A stretch of DNA of 32,267 bases from Zoogloeaceae bacterium (GTDB taxonomy: Bacteria; Pseudomonadota; Gammaproteobacteria; Burkholderiales; Rhodocyclaceae): assembly GCA_031271025.1 (NCBI GenBank), contig JAISWQ010000093.1, forward strand, positions 1 to 32,267, given 5' to 3'. This document shows, piece by piece, positions 14,831 through 24,583 of this stretch. The notes beneath the pieces are model-generated. The model was not told the DNA's origin. It searched no databases and was given only the letters and a program-made list of their open reading frames with translations. The translations under genes and the position numbers were made by a program. How positions within the stretch are numbered: position 1 is the stretch's first letter; each line of letters starts with the position of its first letter.

Positions 14831-16386
14831 TTGCGGCTTACCAGCATTTCCAGCGTGTCCCCCAGGGCTTCAATCGCGCCCTTCAGGTAATCCACCGCCG
14901 CCGCGAGTTCCTTGTGGAATTGCGTGTTGCCCTGGCGCAGGGTGTTTTCCACGTTTTCGGCAAAGCGCGCGTGCGCTTCGGTGAGAACGGCATTCACGCC
15001 TTCCAGATAGCGTCCGGCTTCCAGTTCGGCCTGCCCCAGAGCACTGCCCGCCGCTTCCAGACGGGAAACCAGATCACGGGTCAGCCCCGCTTCACGACGC
15101 GCGCCTTCCAGAAGATCGCGCAGATCACGGGTCATCAGCCCCAGTGTGGCGCGGGCTTCCGCCTGATCGCGGATCACCGCGCCCGCCTCGCGCGCCGCCA
15201 CGGCGAGTTCGGCAGCGGCCTTTGACCAGTCGTCGCCCGCCTGCGCGAAAGTTTCGGCGGCACGCCCCGCGCCTTGCCCCGCCATGCGCAATTCATTGAC
15301 CGCGCCTGTCGCCGCGTCCTGTCCGACCTCGCCCAGACGGGTTGCCGTCTGCCGCATTTCCGCCGCTGTCTGCCCCAGGGTTTCGACCGCGCGCCGCATG
15401 GCGTCTTCCAGACGCGCATCGCCGCGTTGCGCCTCCATGCGCGCCATCCAGCGTTCCAGAATCGGCGTCAGCGATTCGCGCACCGCTTCCCCCTGTGTCG
15501 CGCCTGATTGCGCCAGCGCCGTCGCCATGCGCGCCAGCGGTTCACGCAAAGCCGCATGAAGCGCGCCGCCCACGGCTTCCGCCACGGATTGAGCCACCGT
15601 CGTCGCCAGAGCTTCCCGCTGGCGCTCCGCTGCCTGTTCCTGCCGCTTGCTCCAGTCTTCCAGTGCGGTCCTGATTTCTGCCGCCACGCTCTGCGCCAGC
15701 GCGGTTCCCTGTTTGGCCGAGAGTTCGCTCGCCCGCACGAGACGCGCCAGATATTCCTCCTCGACACCACGCTCGAACAGACGGTCTATCGCTTCCGCCA
15801 ACCGGGCTACCCGGCGAAAACCCAGTGTCGTCAGCGATTTTTCGATCCAGGTCACCAGCATTGCCAGCGTAATCGCCAGGGCGGAAACCTGAAAGGCATG
15901 TCCAACGCCCTGCACCAGTTGTTTCAGGCTGACGCGCACAGCATCCGTATCGCTCGTCACCTCGAAATGGGTCAGCCCCGCGATCAGCCCCGCAAACGTG
16001 CCAATGATGCCAATACCGGTGAGAATGCCTGGCAAATGCTTGTAAAACTCGGTTTTGAGCGGCGTTTCCACCAGGGCAGCCGTGGAAAAAAAAGTTTCCG
16101 CCAGTGCCGTTGCCCGCCAGTGTCGATGATTGCCAACACCTGTCGCGTGCAGGGTTTGCGCGTATTCCCGCCAGGCGTGCTCCAGACGGGGCGAATCCAT
16201 TGTCGCTGCCACATCCTCTGGCGCGAAGCCCCCCTCACGATGCGCCGTGGCAGCTAGCGCCTCTACCGCCACGGTCGCGCGCCGCAAATCCCGCAACAGG
16301 AAAGCAGCCGGCAGAACGAAGCGCAGGACAAAACCCAGCGCAATCAGGAGCAGGAGGACAAAAACAGGCAGGACGAAATCAGGCAT
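14827..16386 (-). CDS. zorA: ZorA-like MotA/TolQ/ExbB proton-channel protein with long coiled tail
   Basis: A 519-residue membrane protein. An N-terminal helix (about 4-31) is followed by a helical linker, then the MotA/ExbB core with KTEFYKHLPGILTGIGIIGTF (111-131), FAGLIAGLTHF and GVGHAFQVSALAITLAMLVTWIEKSL (161-184). From about residue 215 to the end is an alanine-, glutamate- and arginine-rich tail, predicted to be a long intracellular helical bundle; in Zorya this tail relays phage sensing to ZorC and ZorD. The LPGILTGIGIIGTF wording is distinctive for ZorA. The frame could begin at a TTG at 16437; the ATG at 16386 starts just before the first helix. It is the first gene of zorA-zorB-zorC', 234 bases beyond the lpdA stop. 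Confidence 0.85.
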   Translation of the reverse strand: MPDFVLPVFVLLLLIALGFVLRFVLPAAFLLRDLRRATVAVEALAATAHREGGFAPEDVAATMDSPRLEHAWREYAQTLHATGVGNHRHWRATALAETFFSTAALVETPLKTEFYKHLPGILTGIGIIGTFAGLIAGLTHFEVTSDTDAVRVSLKQLVQGVGHAFQVSALAITLAMLVTWIEKSLTTLGFRRVARLAEAIDRLFERGVEEEYLARLVRASELSAKQGTALAQSVAAEIRTALEDWSKRQEQAAERQREALATTVAQSVAEAVGGALHAALREPLARMATALAQSGATQGEAVRESLTPILERWMARMEAQRGDARLEDAMRRAVETLGQTAAEMRQTATRLGEVGQDAATGAVNELRMAGQGAGRAAETFAQAGDDWSKAAAELAVAAREAGAVIRDQAEARATLGLMTRDLRDLLEGARREAGLTRDLVSRLEAAGSALGQAELEAGRYLEGVNAVLTEAHARFAENVENTLRQGNTQFHKELAAAVDYLKGAIEALGDTLEMLVSRK

Positions 16387-16548
16387 GGCGCAAGGAAAAA
16401 AGGGAAGAAACGCCGGAACGCCGCAGCGCGCTCCCAAGGCGTCTCATTGTACTTGTCCCTGCCTGTTTTTCATCCACTTTTTGTCCTCCCATGCCTTTTC
16501 GCGTCGTGCTGGACAGCAAAAATCAGCGACAGCCCTATCGGTCAAACG

Positions 16549-16583
16549 CCATTGGGAAGGGGTTTCTTTCCCCTCCCCAATGG
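16549..16583 (-). repeat. 14-base hairpin downstream of lpdA
   Basis: Arms CCATTGGGAAGGGG (16549-16562) and CCCCTCCCCAATGG (16570-16583) with a 7-base loop. In minus-strand RNA the one imperfect position becomes a G-U pair, so the stem is fully paired in the lpdA transcript, whereas plus-strand RNA would have an A-C mismatch. It lies 38 bases after the lpdA stop and has no T run. It may protect or end the sucAB-lpdA messenger. Confidence 0.6.
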
Positions 16584-16595
16584 CTACGGTCGGGG

Positions 16596-16624
16596 TTTCA
16601 AACCGGAGTTGGTTTTACGATCAA
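16596..16624. repeat. Repeat copy C, overlapping the lpdA stop codon
   Basis: GGTTTTACGATCAA (16611-16624) includes the lpdA stop codon (16621-16623). On the minus strand it continues as ATCGTAAAACCAACTCCGG, matching copy A over 22 bases with one difference, and then diverges into GGTTTGAAACC. It is in direct orientation with copy B, with the zor genes between them. Confidence 0.65.
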
Positions 16625-18045
16625 AAATGCAGCGCCCGTTTGTCACAGGCAAGCGCGGCTTCGTGCAGGACTTCGGAAAGCGTTGGATGCGCGTGGCAGA
16701 TGCGCGCCAGATCTTCCGAAGCGCCGGAAAATTCGATGGCAGTCACGGCTTCCGCGATCAAATCGGAAGCTCCCGCGCCGATGATGTGTACCCCCAGGAT
16801 GCGGTCTGTTTTGGCGTCTGCCAGCATTTTCACGAAACCTTCCGGCGCATCCATACCCAGGGCGCGTCCGTTGGCGAGGAAGGGCACCTTGCCCACTTTA
16901 TAGGCAACACCCTCCGCCTTCAACTGCTGTTCGCTCTTGCCAATCCAGGCGATTTCCGGCGTGGTATAGATGACGCCAGGCACCAGATCGAGATTGCAAT
17001 GACCCGCCTGTCCGGCGATGCGCTCGGCAACCATCACCCCCTCTTCCATCGCCTTGTGCGCCAGCATGGGACCGCGCACCACGTCGCCGATCGCCCAGAC
17101 GCCGGAGAGATTCGCGCGGCAATGGGCGTCGACTTCGATCTGGCCGCGTTCGGTCAGTTTCAGGCCAACAGCCTCGGCGTTCAGACCTTCCGTGTTGGGC
17201 ACACGCCCGACCGAAACGATCAGACGATCCGCTTCCAGTTTTTCCGCCTTGCCATCCTTGTCGCTGTAGGCAATCGTCACTCCCTTCTTGCTGGTTTTGA
17301 CCTCGCCAATCTTGACGCCGAACTGGAACTTCAAGCCCTGTTTGCCCAGGAGTTTTTGCGCTTCCCTTGCCACATCGGCATCGGCGGCAGGGAGGAAATC
17401 GGGAATGGCTTCCAGAATCGTGACCTCCGCCCCCAGCCGCCGCCAGACGGAACCCAGCTCCAGCCCGATCACGCCCGCGCCGATGATGGCGAGTTTTTTC
17501 GGCACACTGTCAAAATCCAGCGCCCCCACGTTGTCGCAGACGATACGGTTGTCAACCGGCGCGTTCGGCAAATGCCGCGCTTTCGAGCCGGTGGCAACGA
17601 TGACGTTTTTGGCTTCCACTTCCGCATCACCCACCCTGACTTTCCAGCCGTTCGCCGTTTGCCCGGCAAAACTGCCATGCCCGGCGAGAAAAGTAACCTT
17701 GTTTTTCTTGAACAGCCCCTTGATGCCCGCCGTCAGCTTGTCGACGATCTCCGCCTTGCGCGCCAGCATTTTCTTGACGTCGATTTTCGGCGTGCCGACT
17801 TCAATGCCCTGCGCCGCGAATCCGTGCGCGGCTTCCTCGAACAGATGCGAAGTATGCAGCAACGCCTTGGAAGGGATGCAGCCAACATTGAGACAGGTGC
17901 CGCCCAGGCGAGGTTCGCCCTTGAGGTCGGCATAGGGGTTGGATTCGCAACAGGCCACGGAAAACCCTAGTTGCGCAGCACGAATGGCCGCCACATAACC
18001 GCCGGGGCCGCCGCCGATGACAAGAATGTCGAATTGTTTGCTCAT
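16621..18045 (-). CDS. lpdA: Dihydrolipoamide dehydrogenase (E3)
   Basis: A 474-residue FAD enzyme that reoxidises dihydrolipoyl groups of the 2-oxoglutarate (and often pyruvate) dehydrogenase complex, passing electrons to NAD+. It has the FAD-binding [17 protein letters not shown] (11-27), the redox pair Cys51/Cys56 in [13 protein letters not shown], the NAD-binding [29 protein letters not shown] and the C-terminal [13 protein letters not shown] with catalytic His453 and Glu458. The ATG at 18045 has GGAG about 9 bases upstream. The frame is open further upstream, but that region is the end of the DNA methyltransferase gene. It follows that gene by 32 bases, so it is read as the last gene of sucA-sucB-methyltransferase-lpdA. 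Confidence 0.95.
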   Translation of the reverse strand: MSKQFDILVIGGGPGGYVAAIRAAQLGFSVACCESNPYADLKGEPRLGGTCLNVGCIPSKALLHTSHLFEEAAHGFAAQGIEVGTPKIDVKKMLARKAEIVDKLTAGIKGLFKKNKVTFLAGHGSFAGQTANGWKVRVGDAEVEAKNVIVATGSKARHLPNAPVDNRIVCDNVGALDFDSVPKKLAIIGAGVIGLELGSVWRRLGAEVTILEAIPDFLPAADADVAREAQKLLGKQGLKFQFGVKIGEVKTSKKGVTIAYSDKDGKAEKLEADRLIVSVGRVPNTEGLNAEAVGLKLTERGQIEVDAHCRANLSGVWAIGDVVRGPMLAHKAMEEGVMVAERIAGQAGHCNLDLVPGVIYTTPEIAWIGKSEQQLKAEGVAYKVGKVPFLANGRALGMDAPEGFVKMLADAKTDRILGVHIIGAGASDLIAEAVTAIEFSGASEDLARICHAHPTLSEVLHEAALACDKRALHF

Positions 18046-18077
18046 TTGGTTTGTCTCCAGTTGTGTATGGATCGTTT

Positions 18078-18935
18078 TCATGGCGCGCATGTTTCCCGGT
18101 ATTCTTCCTGATCGAACAACGAACGCTCGACGGGGCGCAGCCGGTAGCGCGCCATTTCGCAATATTCCGGCACGATGTCGATGCCGATCGAATGCCTGCG
18201 CATTCTTTGTGCCACGAACAAGGTGGTGCCGGAACCCATGAAGGGGTCCAGCACCGTGTCGTTTTCCTTGGTGAAAAGCCGGATAAACCATTCCGGCAAG
18301 GCTTCGGGAAAAGCGGCGCTGTGCCGCTTGTTGCCGCATTCCGTCGCCAGGTGGAGGACATTGGTCGGGTAAGCCTTGTCGCGCGTCAGCCAGTTGGAAA
18401 TGTTCTTTCCGAAACTATTGCCGACTTTCGAGTTATCCCGGATTCTGTCCGTTTCCGAAAGATTCCTGAGCCGGGCATTGGCCCAGTCGCCTATCGGCGT
18501 CATCACGGCTTCCTGATACATATGGAATTTTCTGCTTTTGTTGAATTGCAGGAGCCGCTCCCAGGCGTCGCGGAAACGATTGGGCCATTTGCCGGGATAG
18601 CAGTTCTTTTTGTGCCAGATGAATTCCTCCGTCCACAGCCAGCCCTGCTTTCGCATGGCAAGAATCAGTTCCATGACGTAGGTGCTGCGCTCGCCTTCCA
18701 CCACCTTTTCCTTGATATTCAGGATGAAGGTTCCCGTGGGCTTCAAGACCCGCAGCAATTGTTCCGCGATGGGCAGGAACCAGTCGACATATTCCTCTGG
18801 CCGAATGCCGCCATAGCTGTCTTTTCGCTGATCCGCGTAGGGTGGAGAAGTCACGACGAGATCCACGGAATCCTCCGGGAGCAAGGCGAGTTGCGTCTTG
18901 CTGTCGCCCAGATGAACATCTGCCCGGATTCCCAT
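18078..18935 (-). CDS. Solitary DNA methyltransferase (N4-cytosine or N6-adenine)
   Basis: A 285-residue site-specific DNA methyltransferase of the beta arrangement: catalytic motif IV TSPPY (29-33) comes first, and the SAM-binding motif I region DPFMGSGTT (230-238) comes near the C-terminus, with the target-recognition region between (about 110-200). TSPPY is more common in N4-cytosine enzymes but also occurs in N6-adenine ones, so base and site are open. It starts 11 bases after the sucB stop with GAGGGA overlapping that stop codon, so translation is probably coupled to sucB. No restriction endonuclease, specificity subunit or repair gene is adjacent. It interrupts the usual sucB-lpdA order and must be cotranscribed with TCA-cycle genes unless an internal promoter exists. 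Confidence 0.9.
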   Translation of the reverse strand: MGIRADVHLGDSKTQLALLPEDSVDLVVTSPPYADQRKDSYGGIRPEEYVDWFLPIAEQLLRVLKPTGTFILNIKEKVVEGERSTYVMELILAMRKQGWLWTEEFIWHKKNCYPGKWPNRFRDAWERLLQFNKSRKFHMYQEAVMTPIGDWANARLRNLSETDRIRDNSKVGNSFGKNISNWLTRDKAYPTNVLHLATECGNKRHSAAFPEALPEWFIRLFTKENDTVLDPFMGSGTTLFVAQRMRRHSIGIDIVPEYCEMARYRLRPVERSLFDQEEYRETCAP

Positions 18936-18946
18936 GTCTTCTTCCC

Positions 18947-20134
18947 TCAAATCCCCAGCAGCAGCCGCGCCGGATCTTCCATTGCTTCCTTGATGGCCAC
19001 CAGACCCAGCACTGCCTCACGGCCGTCGATGATGCGATGGTCGTAGGAAAGCGCCAGATAATTCATCGGACGCACCACGATCTGGCCGTTTTCAACCACG
19101 GCTCTGTCCTTGGTCGCGTGGATGCCGAGGATGGCCGATTGCGGCGGATTGATGATGGGGGTCGACATCATGGAGCCGAAGACGCCGCCGTTGGAAATCG
19201 AGAAAGTGCCGCCCGTCAGATCGTCGATGGAGAGCTTGCCATCCTTCGCCTTCGCGCCGAATTCGGCAATCTGCTTTTCAATGTCGGCGACGGAAAGCTC
19301 GGAAGCATTGCGCAAAATCGGCACCACCAGCCCGCGCGGCGAACCAACCGCGATGCCAATGTCGACATAGCCGTGATACACAATGTCATTGCCATCCACC
19401 GAGGCGTTGAGCATGGGGAAACGCTCCAGCGCGGCGCAGGCGGCCTTCACGAAAAAGCCCATGAAACCCAGACGCACGCCGTGGATTTTCTCGAACTTTT
19501 CGCCATATTGTTTCCTCAAGGCCATCACAGGCGCCATATTCACTTCGTTGAAGGTCGTGAGAATGGCGTTTTCGTTCTTCGATTGAATCAGGCGCTCGGC
19601 AATGCGGGCGCGCAGGCGGCTCATCGGCACGCGCTGCTCCAGCCGTTCCCCCAGGGCGATCAGGGGCACCGCCGTTGCCGCCACCGCCGCGCCCGCTTTG
19701 GGCACAGCGGAAGCCGCCAGCGCGTCTTCCCTGGTCACGCGCCCGCCACGTCCGCTGCCCGTGACTTCGTCGACGGCAATCCCTTTTTCTTCCAGGATTT
19801 TCCGCGCGGCGGGACTCGCCGCCGTGACGCTGGCCGCAACCGCCTGTGGCGCAGAAGCCGGTGCGGCAGCAGCCGCCGTCGTCGCCGTCGACACAGCGGA
19901 GGTGTCGATGCGGGCGATCAATTCTTCGGAAAGCACGGTTTCGCCGTCGCCCTTCAGAATTTCCACCAGCACGCCGGAGTCTCCCGCCGGCACTTCCAGC
20001 ACCACCTTGTCGGTTTCGATATCGACCAGCACTTCGTCGCGGGCAACCGCTTCGCCCACTCTTTTCTTCCAGCCCGCCAGCGTTCCTTCGGAAACGGATT
20101 CGGAAAACTGCGGCACTTTCACTTCAATCATCAT
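18947..20134 (-). CDS. sucB: Dihydrolipoyllysine succinyltransferase, E2 of 2-oxoglutarate dehydrogenase
   Basis: A 395-residue E2 subunit. An N-terminal lipoyl domain carries the lipoylated Lys43 in [11 protein letters not shown]. An alanine-rich linker follows, then an E3-binding domain ([26 protein letters not shown], about 128-160) and the catalytic acyltransferase domain, with His366 and Asp370 in [13 protein letters not shown]. It transfers the succinyl group from lipoate to CoA. Two ATGs are adjacent at 20134 and 20131; GGAG sits 9 bases before the first. It starts 19 bases after the sucA stop. A DNA methyltransferase gene follows immediately instead of lpdA. Confidence 0.96.
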   Translation of the reverse strand: MMIEVKVPQFSESVSEGTLAGWKKRVGEAVARDEVLVDIETDKVVLEVPAGDSGVLVEILKGDGETVLSEELIARIDTSAVSTATTAAAAAPASAPQAVAASVTAASPAARKILEEKGIAVDEVTGSGRGGRVTREDALAASAVPKAGAAVAATAVPLIALGERLEQRVPMSRLRARIAERLIQSKNENAILTTFNEVNMAPVMALRKQYGEKFEKIHGVRLGFMGFFVKAACAALERFPMLNASVDGNDIVYHGYVDIGIAVGSPRGLVVPILRNASELSVADIEKQIAEFGAKAKDGKLSIDDLTGGTFSISNGGVFGSMMSTPIINPPQSAILGIHATKDRAVVENGQIVVRPMNYLALSYDHRIIDGREAVLGLVAIKEAMEDPARLLLGI

Positions 20135-20153
20135 GGTGTCTCACTCCAGAAAA

Positions 20154-22979
20154 TCAGTAGTCGATCGCGCCCATTGCGGACTCGATCAGGGTTTTGGTTT
20201 GTGCATTGAATCTGGCAAGGTAGCCCACTGCGGGCGAGGCCGAAGCCGGGCGCGACACCAGCAGCAAATGCTGTCCGCAGCCCAGAGAACGGGCAAGATG
20301 CTGGCGCGAGGCGATCCAGTACCACGCGCCCTGATTGCGTGGTTCTTCCTGGCACCAGACGATTTCCTTCACATTCGGGTATTTCGCCAGCTCCGCCCTG
20401 AACGCGGATTCCGGGAAGGGATAAAGCTGTTCCAGGCGCGCGATGGCGATATGCTCCAGCTTGCCCGCCCGCCTTGCCGCCAGAAGCTCGTAATAGACCT
20501 TGCCCGCGCAAAGCAGGACGCGCGTTACCTTCTTCGGATCGAGATCGTCCACTTCGCTGATCACGCACTGAAATTCACCGCGTGTCAAATCATCGAGCGA
20601 AGAGACCGCCTCCTTGTGCCGCAACAGCGACTTGGGCGACATCACGATCAGGGGTTTTCTTTGCTTGCGCAACGCCTGCCGCCGCAGCATGTGGAAAACC
20701 TGGGCGGGCGTGGTCGGCACACAGACTTCCATGTTCATTTCCGCGCACAACTGCATGTAGCGTTCCAGCCGTGCCGAAGAGTGCTCCGGCCCCGCGCCTT
20801 CCTGCCCGTGCGGCAAGAGCATGACCAGACCGCAGCCACGCCCCCACTTGGCTTCACCGGAGGAAATGAACTGGTCGATCACCACCTGCGCGCCATTGGC
20901 AAAGTCGCCGAACTGGGCTTCCCAGACCACCAGCTCGCTGGGATCGGCGGAAGCGTAGCCATATTCAAAAGCCAGCACGCCTTCTTCGGAAAGCACCGAG
21001 TCATAGCATTGGAAGTGTCCCTGCTTTTCCTGCAAATGCGCGAGGGTATGCCAAGTGCCCTCTTCCCGCTCCTTGCGTTCCTGATCGTGAAAGGCGGCAT
21101 GACGATGGAAGAAAGTGCCGCGTCCCACGTCCTCGCCGGAAAGACGCACGCCATACCCTTCGGAAAGCAGGGTGGCGTAAGCGAGATTTTCCGCCATGCC
21201 CCAATCGAACGGCAGTTCCCCCCTGCCCATGGCGCGTCGATCCTCGACAATCTTTTTGACACGCGGGTGCAGGATAAAACCTTCCGGCAGCGTCGTCAGG
21301 CGCTCCGACAAGCGGCGGATTTCCATCTCCGGCACGCGGGTGTCGCAGTTTTCGATGTATTCCCGTGAGAAATAGCGTTTCCAGCCCTTGGCCTGACTGC
21401 GCGTGTAGTTGGAAAGCACCGGATTGTGCAGAAGTTCGCCCTTGTCCAGATGGGTACGAAAATCCTGGATCATCACGTCCGCCTCGCCCGCCCCGAGCGT
21501 GCCTTCCGCCGTCAAACGGTCGGCGTACACCTTGCGCGTGCCGGGGTGGGCGTGAATCTTTTTGTACATCATCGGCTGGGTAACCATAGGCTCGTCCTGC
21601 TCGTTGTGCCCCAGCTTGCGGAAACAGAAAATGTCGATCACCACATCCTTGCCAAAGGTCTGGCGGTAATCCGCCGCGAGCTTGGTCACCAGCGCCACGG
21701 CTTCCACATCGTCGCCATTCACATGGAAGATCGGCGCTTCCGCCATCTTGAAGATTTCCGTGCAGTAGTAACCGGAACGATAGTCACGCGGGTCGGAAGT
21801 GGTAAAGCCAATCTGGTTGTTGACCACGATGTGGAGGGTGCCGCCCGTACCGTAGCCGCGTGTTTGCGCAAAGTTGAGCGTTTCCTGATTGACGCCCTGC
21901 CCCGCCACCGCCGAATCCCCGTGAATCAACACCGGCGCGATCTTCTTCTTGCCATCCGCGCCATAACGCAACTGCCGCGCGTAAACCGAGCCTTCCACCA
22001 CCGGGTTGATGATTTCCAGATGCGAGGGATTGAAGGCCAGCACCAGATGCACGGGGCCGCCCGGCGTACCGACATCCGAGGAATAGCCCATGTGATATTT
22101 CACGTCGCCCGCCGACAGATCGGAGGCTTTATTGCCTTCAAATTCGGCAAACAACAAGGAGGGCGGCTTGCCCAGCGTATTCACCAGCACGTTGAGACGT
22201 CCCCGGTGCGCCATGCCGATGACGATTTCCTGCACGCCATGCACGCCGAAAACCCGCACCAGTTCATCCATCGCGGCAATCAGGGCTTCGCTGCCTTCGA
22301 GCGAAAAGCGTTTTTGCCCAACATATTTGGTATGCAGATAGCGTTCCAGGGTTTCGGCGGCGGTCACGCGCTCCAGCAGGCGTTTTTTGTCTTCCGGACT
22401 GAAGCTGCCGCGCGAGCGGATCGGCTCCAGCCGTTCCTGAATCCAGCGTTTTTCCTGTTCCGAGGCGAGATACATGTATTCCGCGCCCACCGAACCGCAA
22501 TAGGTTTCCCGCAGCGCCTCCAGGATTTTGGCCAGCGGCGCGTATTCCGCCCCCATGCGGAAGGAACCGGTATGAAAGACCCGGCTCATGTCGGCATCCG
22601 TGAGATTGTGATACGCGGGATCCAGTTCCGGCACGTTGTCGTATGGCAAACGCTGCAAGGGGTCCAGGTCGGCGCGGCGGCTGCCGAGAAAACGATAGGC
22701 GTTGATGAGTTGCAACACCGCGGCCTGCTTGCCGTCATCCACCGTCCTGGGCGCGCTCTGGCGGAAACTGCGCCGTCCCAGGTCGGCAAAGGCCGAAACC
22801 ACCGGCGCGTGCGCCACGTCGCGGACCACCGTCCCGGCTTCCGCCGCCAGCCGGTCAAAATAACTGCGCCAGGATTCCGGCACGTCCGCCGGTTCGTTGA
22901 GATAACGCTCGTACAGTTCCTCCACGAAAGGCGCGTTGCCGCCGAAAATCAGGGAGGTTTCGATTTTTTCTTTCATCAT
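20154..22979 (-). CDS. sucA: 2-oxoglutarate dehydrogenase E1
   Basis: A 941-residue thiamine-diphosphate enzyme that decarboxylates 2-oxoglutarate and loads succinyl on E2, the first step of the complex. Typical parts are the N-terminal FVEELYERYLNEPADVPESWRSYF (E2/E3-binding region), KRFSLEGSEALI, IGMAHRGRLNVLVN, GDSAVAGQGVNQETLN, NNQIGFTTSDPRDYRS (ThDP/Mg site), HNEQDEPMVTQP and the C-terminal SPKSLLRH. Length matches E1o. The frame runs upstream to about 23207, but GGAG placed 9 bases before the ATG at 22979 fixes the start. A 199-base gap with a terminator separates it from gltA, so it begins its own transcription unit. Confidence 0.96.
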   Translation of the reverse strand: MMKEKIETSLIFGGNAPFVEELYERYLNEPADVPESWRSYFDRLAAEAGTVVRDVAHAPVVSAFADLGRRSFRQSAPRTVDDGKQAAVLQLINAYRFLGSRRADLDPLQRLPYDNVPELDPAYHNLTDADMSRVFHTGSFRMGAEYAPLAKILEALRETYCGSVGAEYMYLASEQEKRWIQERLEPIRSRGSFSPEDKKRLLERVTAAETLERYLHTKYVGQKRFSLEGSEALIAAMDELVRVFGVHGVQEIVIGMAHRGRLNVLVNTLGKPPSLLFAEFEGNKASDLSAGDVKYHMGYSSDVGTPGGPVHLVLAFNPSHLEIINPVVEGSVYARQLRYGADGKKKIAPVLIHGDSAVAGQGVNQETLNFAQTRGYGTGGTLHIVVNNQIGFTTSDPRDYRSGYYCTEIFKMAEAPIFHVNGDDVEAVALVTKLAADYRQTFGKDVVIDIFCFRKLGHNEQDEPMVTQPMMYKKIHAHPGTRKVYADRLTAEGTLGAGEADVMIQDFRTHLDKGELLHNPVLSNYTRSQAKGWKRYFSREYIENCDTRVPEMEIRRLSERLTTLPEGFILHPRVKKIVEDRRAMGRGELPFDWGMAENLAYATLLSEGYGVRLSGEDVGRGTFFHRHAAFHDQERKEREEGTWHTLAHLQEKQGHFQCYDSVLSEEGVLAFEYGYASADPSELVVWEAQFGDFANGAQVVIDQFISSGEAKWGRGCGLVMLLPHGQEGAGPEHSSARLERYMQLCAEMNMEVCVPTTPAQVFHMLRRQALRKQRKPLIVMSPKSLLRHKEAVSSLDDLTRGEFQCVISEVDDLDPKKVTRVLLCAGKVYYELLAARRAGKLEHIAIARLEQLYPFPESAFRAELAKYPNVKEIVWCQEEPRNQGAWYWIASRQHLARSLGCGQHLLLVSRPASASPAVGYLARFNAQTKTLIESAMGAIDY

Positions 22980-23140
22980 TTGGGTAAGCTCCAGGGAGAT
23001 TCCTGTGGCAGGATACCGATACGGAACGACACGAAAAAAAAGCACAAAAGGAAAACGCGAAACGACGCCGAAGCCCCCGTTTCGCGGGCCTGGCCTGAAA
23101 TCGTCTTCCTCTGTGCCTTGAGTTTTTCCCGTTCGCGTAT

Positions 23141-23173
23141 AAAAAAAGCGGCGGAGTCGCCTCGCGCCGCCTT
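23141..23173 (-). terminator. Intrinsic terminator of gltA
   Basis: On the minus strand a GC-rich stem of nine pairs with one mismatch (plus-strand arms 23145-23153 and 23165-23173) has an 11-base loop and is followed directly by seven T residues. It begins 5 bases after the gltA stop. It separates the sdh-gltA transcript from sucA. Confidence 0.8.
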
Positions 23174-23178
23174 CGGGA

Positions 23179-24471
23179 TCAGCCGCGTTCGGCGAGCGCC
23201 GGCACATCGCGCCGGGCAGCGCCGATGTAAAGCTGGCGGGGACGCCCGATCTTGTATTCGGGATCGGTCAGCATTTCTTCCCATTGGCACATCCAGCCCA
23301 CCGAACGCGCCAACGCGAAGATACAGGTGAACATGGATGTCGGAATGCCAATCGCCTTCTGCACGATGCCTGAATAGAAATCTACGTTGGGATAAAGCTT
23401 CTTCTCGATGAAATAATCATCTTCCAGCGCGATTTTTTCGAGCTTTTGCGCAAGCTTGAAAAGCCGATCGTTTTCCAGCCCCAGTTCGGCGAGCACATTG
23501 GCGCAGACCTTGCCCATCAGTTTTGCGCGCGGATCGAAATTCTTGTAGACGCGATGCCCGAAGCCCATCAGCTTGAAAGGATCGTTCTTGTCTTTTGCGC
23601 GCGCGATGTATTCGCCGACACGGGAAACATCGCCGATCTCTTCCAGCATCTTGAGGCAGGCTTCGTTCGCGCCGCCGTGCGCCGGCCCCCACAGACAGGC
23701 GATCCCCGCCGCCACGCAGGCAAAGGGATTGGCGCCGGAAGAACCCGCGAGCCGCACCGTGGACGTGGAAGCATTCTGTTCGTGGTCGGCATGCAGGGTA
23801 AAAATCACATCCAGCGCGTGCGCGAGCACGGGATTGGGCTTGTATTCCTCGCAGGGCACGCCGAACATCATGTACATGAAGTTTTCGGCATAGCCCAGGT
23901 CATTACGGGGATACATGAAGGGCAACCCGGCATTGTAGCGATAGGCCATCGCCACGATGGTCGGCAATTTGGCCACGACATTGGTAAAACTCACATCGCG
24001 GTGTCCAAGCCCGCTGTAGTTCATCGACTGATAATAGAAGGCCGAAAGCGCCCCAACCACGCCAATGATCACCGCCATTGGATGCGCGTCGCGGCGGAAA
24101 CCATTGTAGAAGCGGATGAGTTGATCATGCACCAGGGTGTGGTGGCGGATATTGTCCTCGAAGGCATCCTTCTGTTTGGCGCTCGGCAGTTCGCCGTGAC
24201 GCAACAAATAGGCCACTTCCAGAAACGAGCATTTTTCCGCCAGTTGCTCGATGGGATAGCCGCGATACAGGAGTTCGCCCTTGTCGCCGTCGATGAAGGT
24301 AATGGCGGACTTGCAGCTTGCCGTGGAAAGAAAACCGGAATCGTAGGTGAAAAGCCCGGTTTTTCCGCCCAGGGTGCGGATGTCGACACAGTCGTTGCCA
24401 TAGGTCGGCGTCATGACGGGAAATTCGTGCGCCTGCCCGTCGATATTCAGGATTGCCTTGCGTTCAGTCAT
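23179..24471 (-). CDS. gltA: Citrate synthase (type II)
   Basis: A 430-residue enzyme that condenses acetyl-CoA with oxaloacetate. Catalytic residues are visible as His265 in [10 protein letters not shown], His306 in GFGHRVYK and Asp364 in YPNVDFYSG. The N-terminal beta-rich piece with [17 protein letters not shown] is typical of the long, hexameric, NADH-inhibited Gram-negative form. AAGGAG lies 7 bases before the ATG at 24471. It follows sdhE by 112 bases on the same strand, the usual betaproteobacterial order, and is closed by a strong intrinsic terminator. Confidence 0.97.
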   Translation of the reverse strand: MTERKAILNIDGQAHEFPVMTPTYGNDCVDIRTLGGKTGLFTYDSGFLSTASCKSAITFIDGDKGELLYRGYPIEQLAEKCSFLEVAYLLRHGELPSAKQKDAFEDNIRHHTLVHDQLIRFYNGFRRDAHPMAVIIGVVGALSAFYYQSMNYSGLGHRDVSFTNVVAKLPTIVAMAYRYNAGLPFMYPRNDLGYAENFMYMMFGVPCEEYKPNPVLAHALDVIFTLHADHEQNASTSTVRLAGSSGANPFACVAAGIACLWGPAHGGANEACLKMLEEIGDVSRVGEYIARAKDKNDPFKLMGFGHRVYKNFDPRAKLMGKVCANVLAELGLENDRLFKLAQKLEKIALEDDYFIEKKLYPNVDFYSGIVQKAIGIPTSMFTCIFALARSVGWMCQWEEMLTDPEYKIGRPRQLYIGAARRDVPALAERG

Positions 24472-24583
24472 GATTGTCTCCTTTGTTTTTTGTCATTCAC
24501 ACGTCCTGTCCTGCCATTGCATGCGGGCGTGTGACCAGAGTTCCCGGCGGGATAGGCCGGATTTCCTGCTTCTTGTGCGCGCG

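Noticed and set aside
14111..16386. Flagellar stator genes motA and motB
   Set aside because: A flagellin gene is in the window, but these proteins have the ZorA wording LPGILTGIGIIGTF, a 300-residue coiled tail and a ZorC-like neighbour, none of which fits MotA/MotB.
12337..16624. Integron attC sites
   Set aside because: The repeat GGTTTTAC does not fit the GTTRRRY core, copies B and C are only half-sites, and no integrase is present.
18078..18935. A complete restriction-modification system
   Set aside because: Both neighbours are TCA-cycle genes and no endonuclease or specificity gene is seen within the window.
21426..23330. A 634-codon open frame antisense to sucA
   Set aside because: Low-complexity His/Arg-rich translation opposite a complete 2-oxoglutarate dehydrogenase E1.
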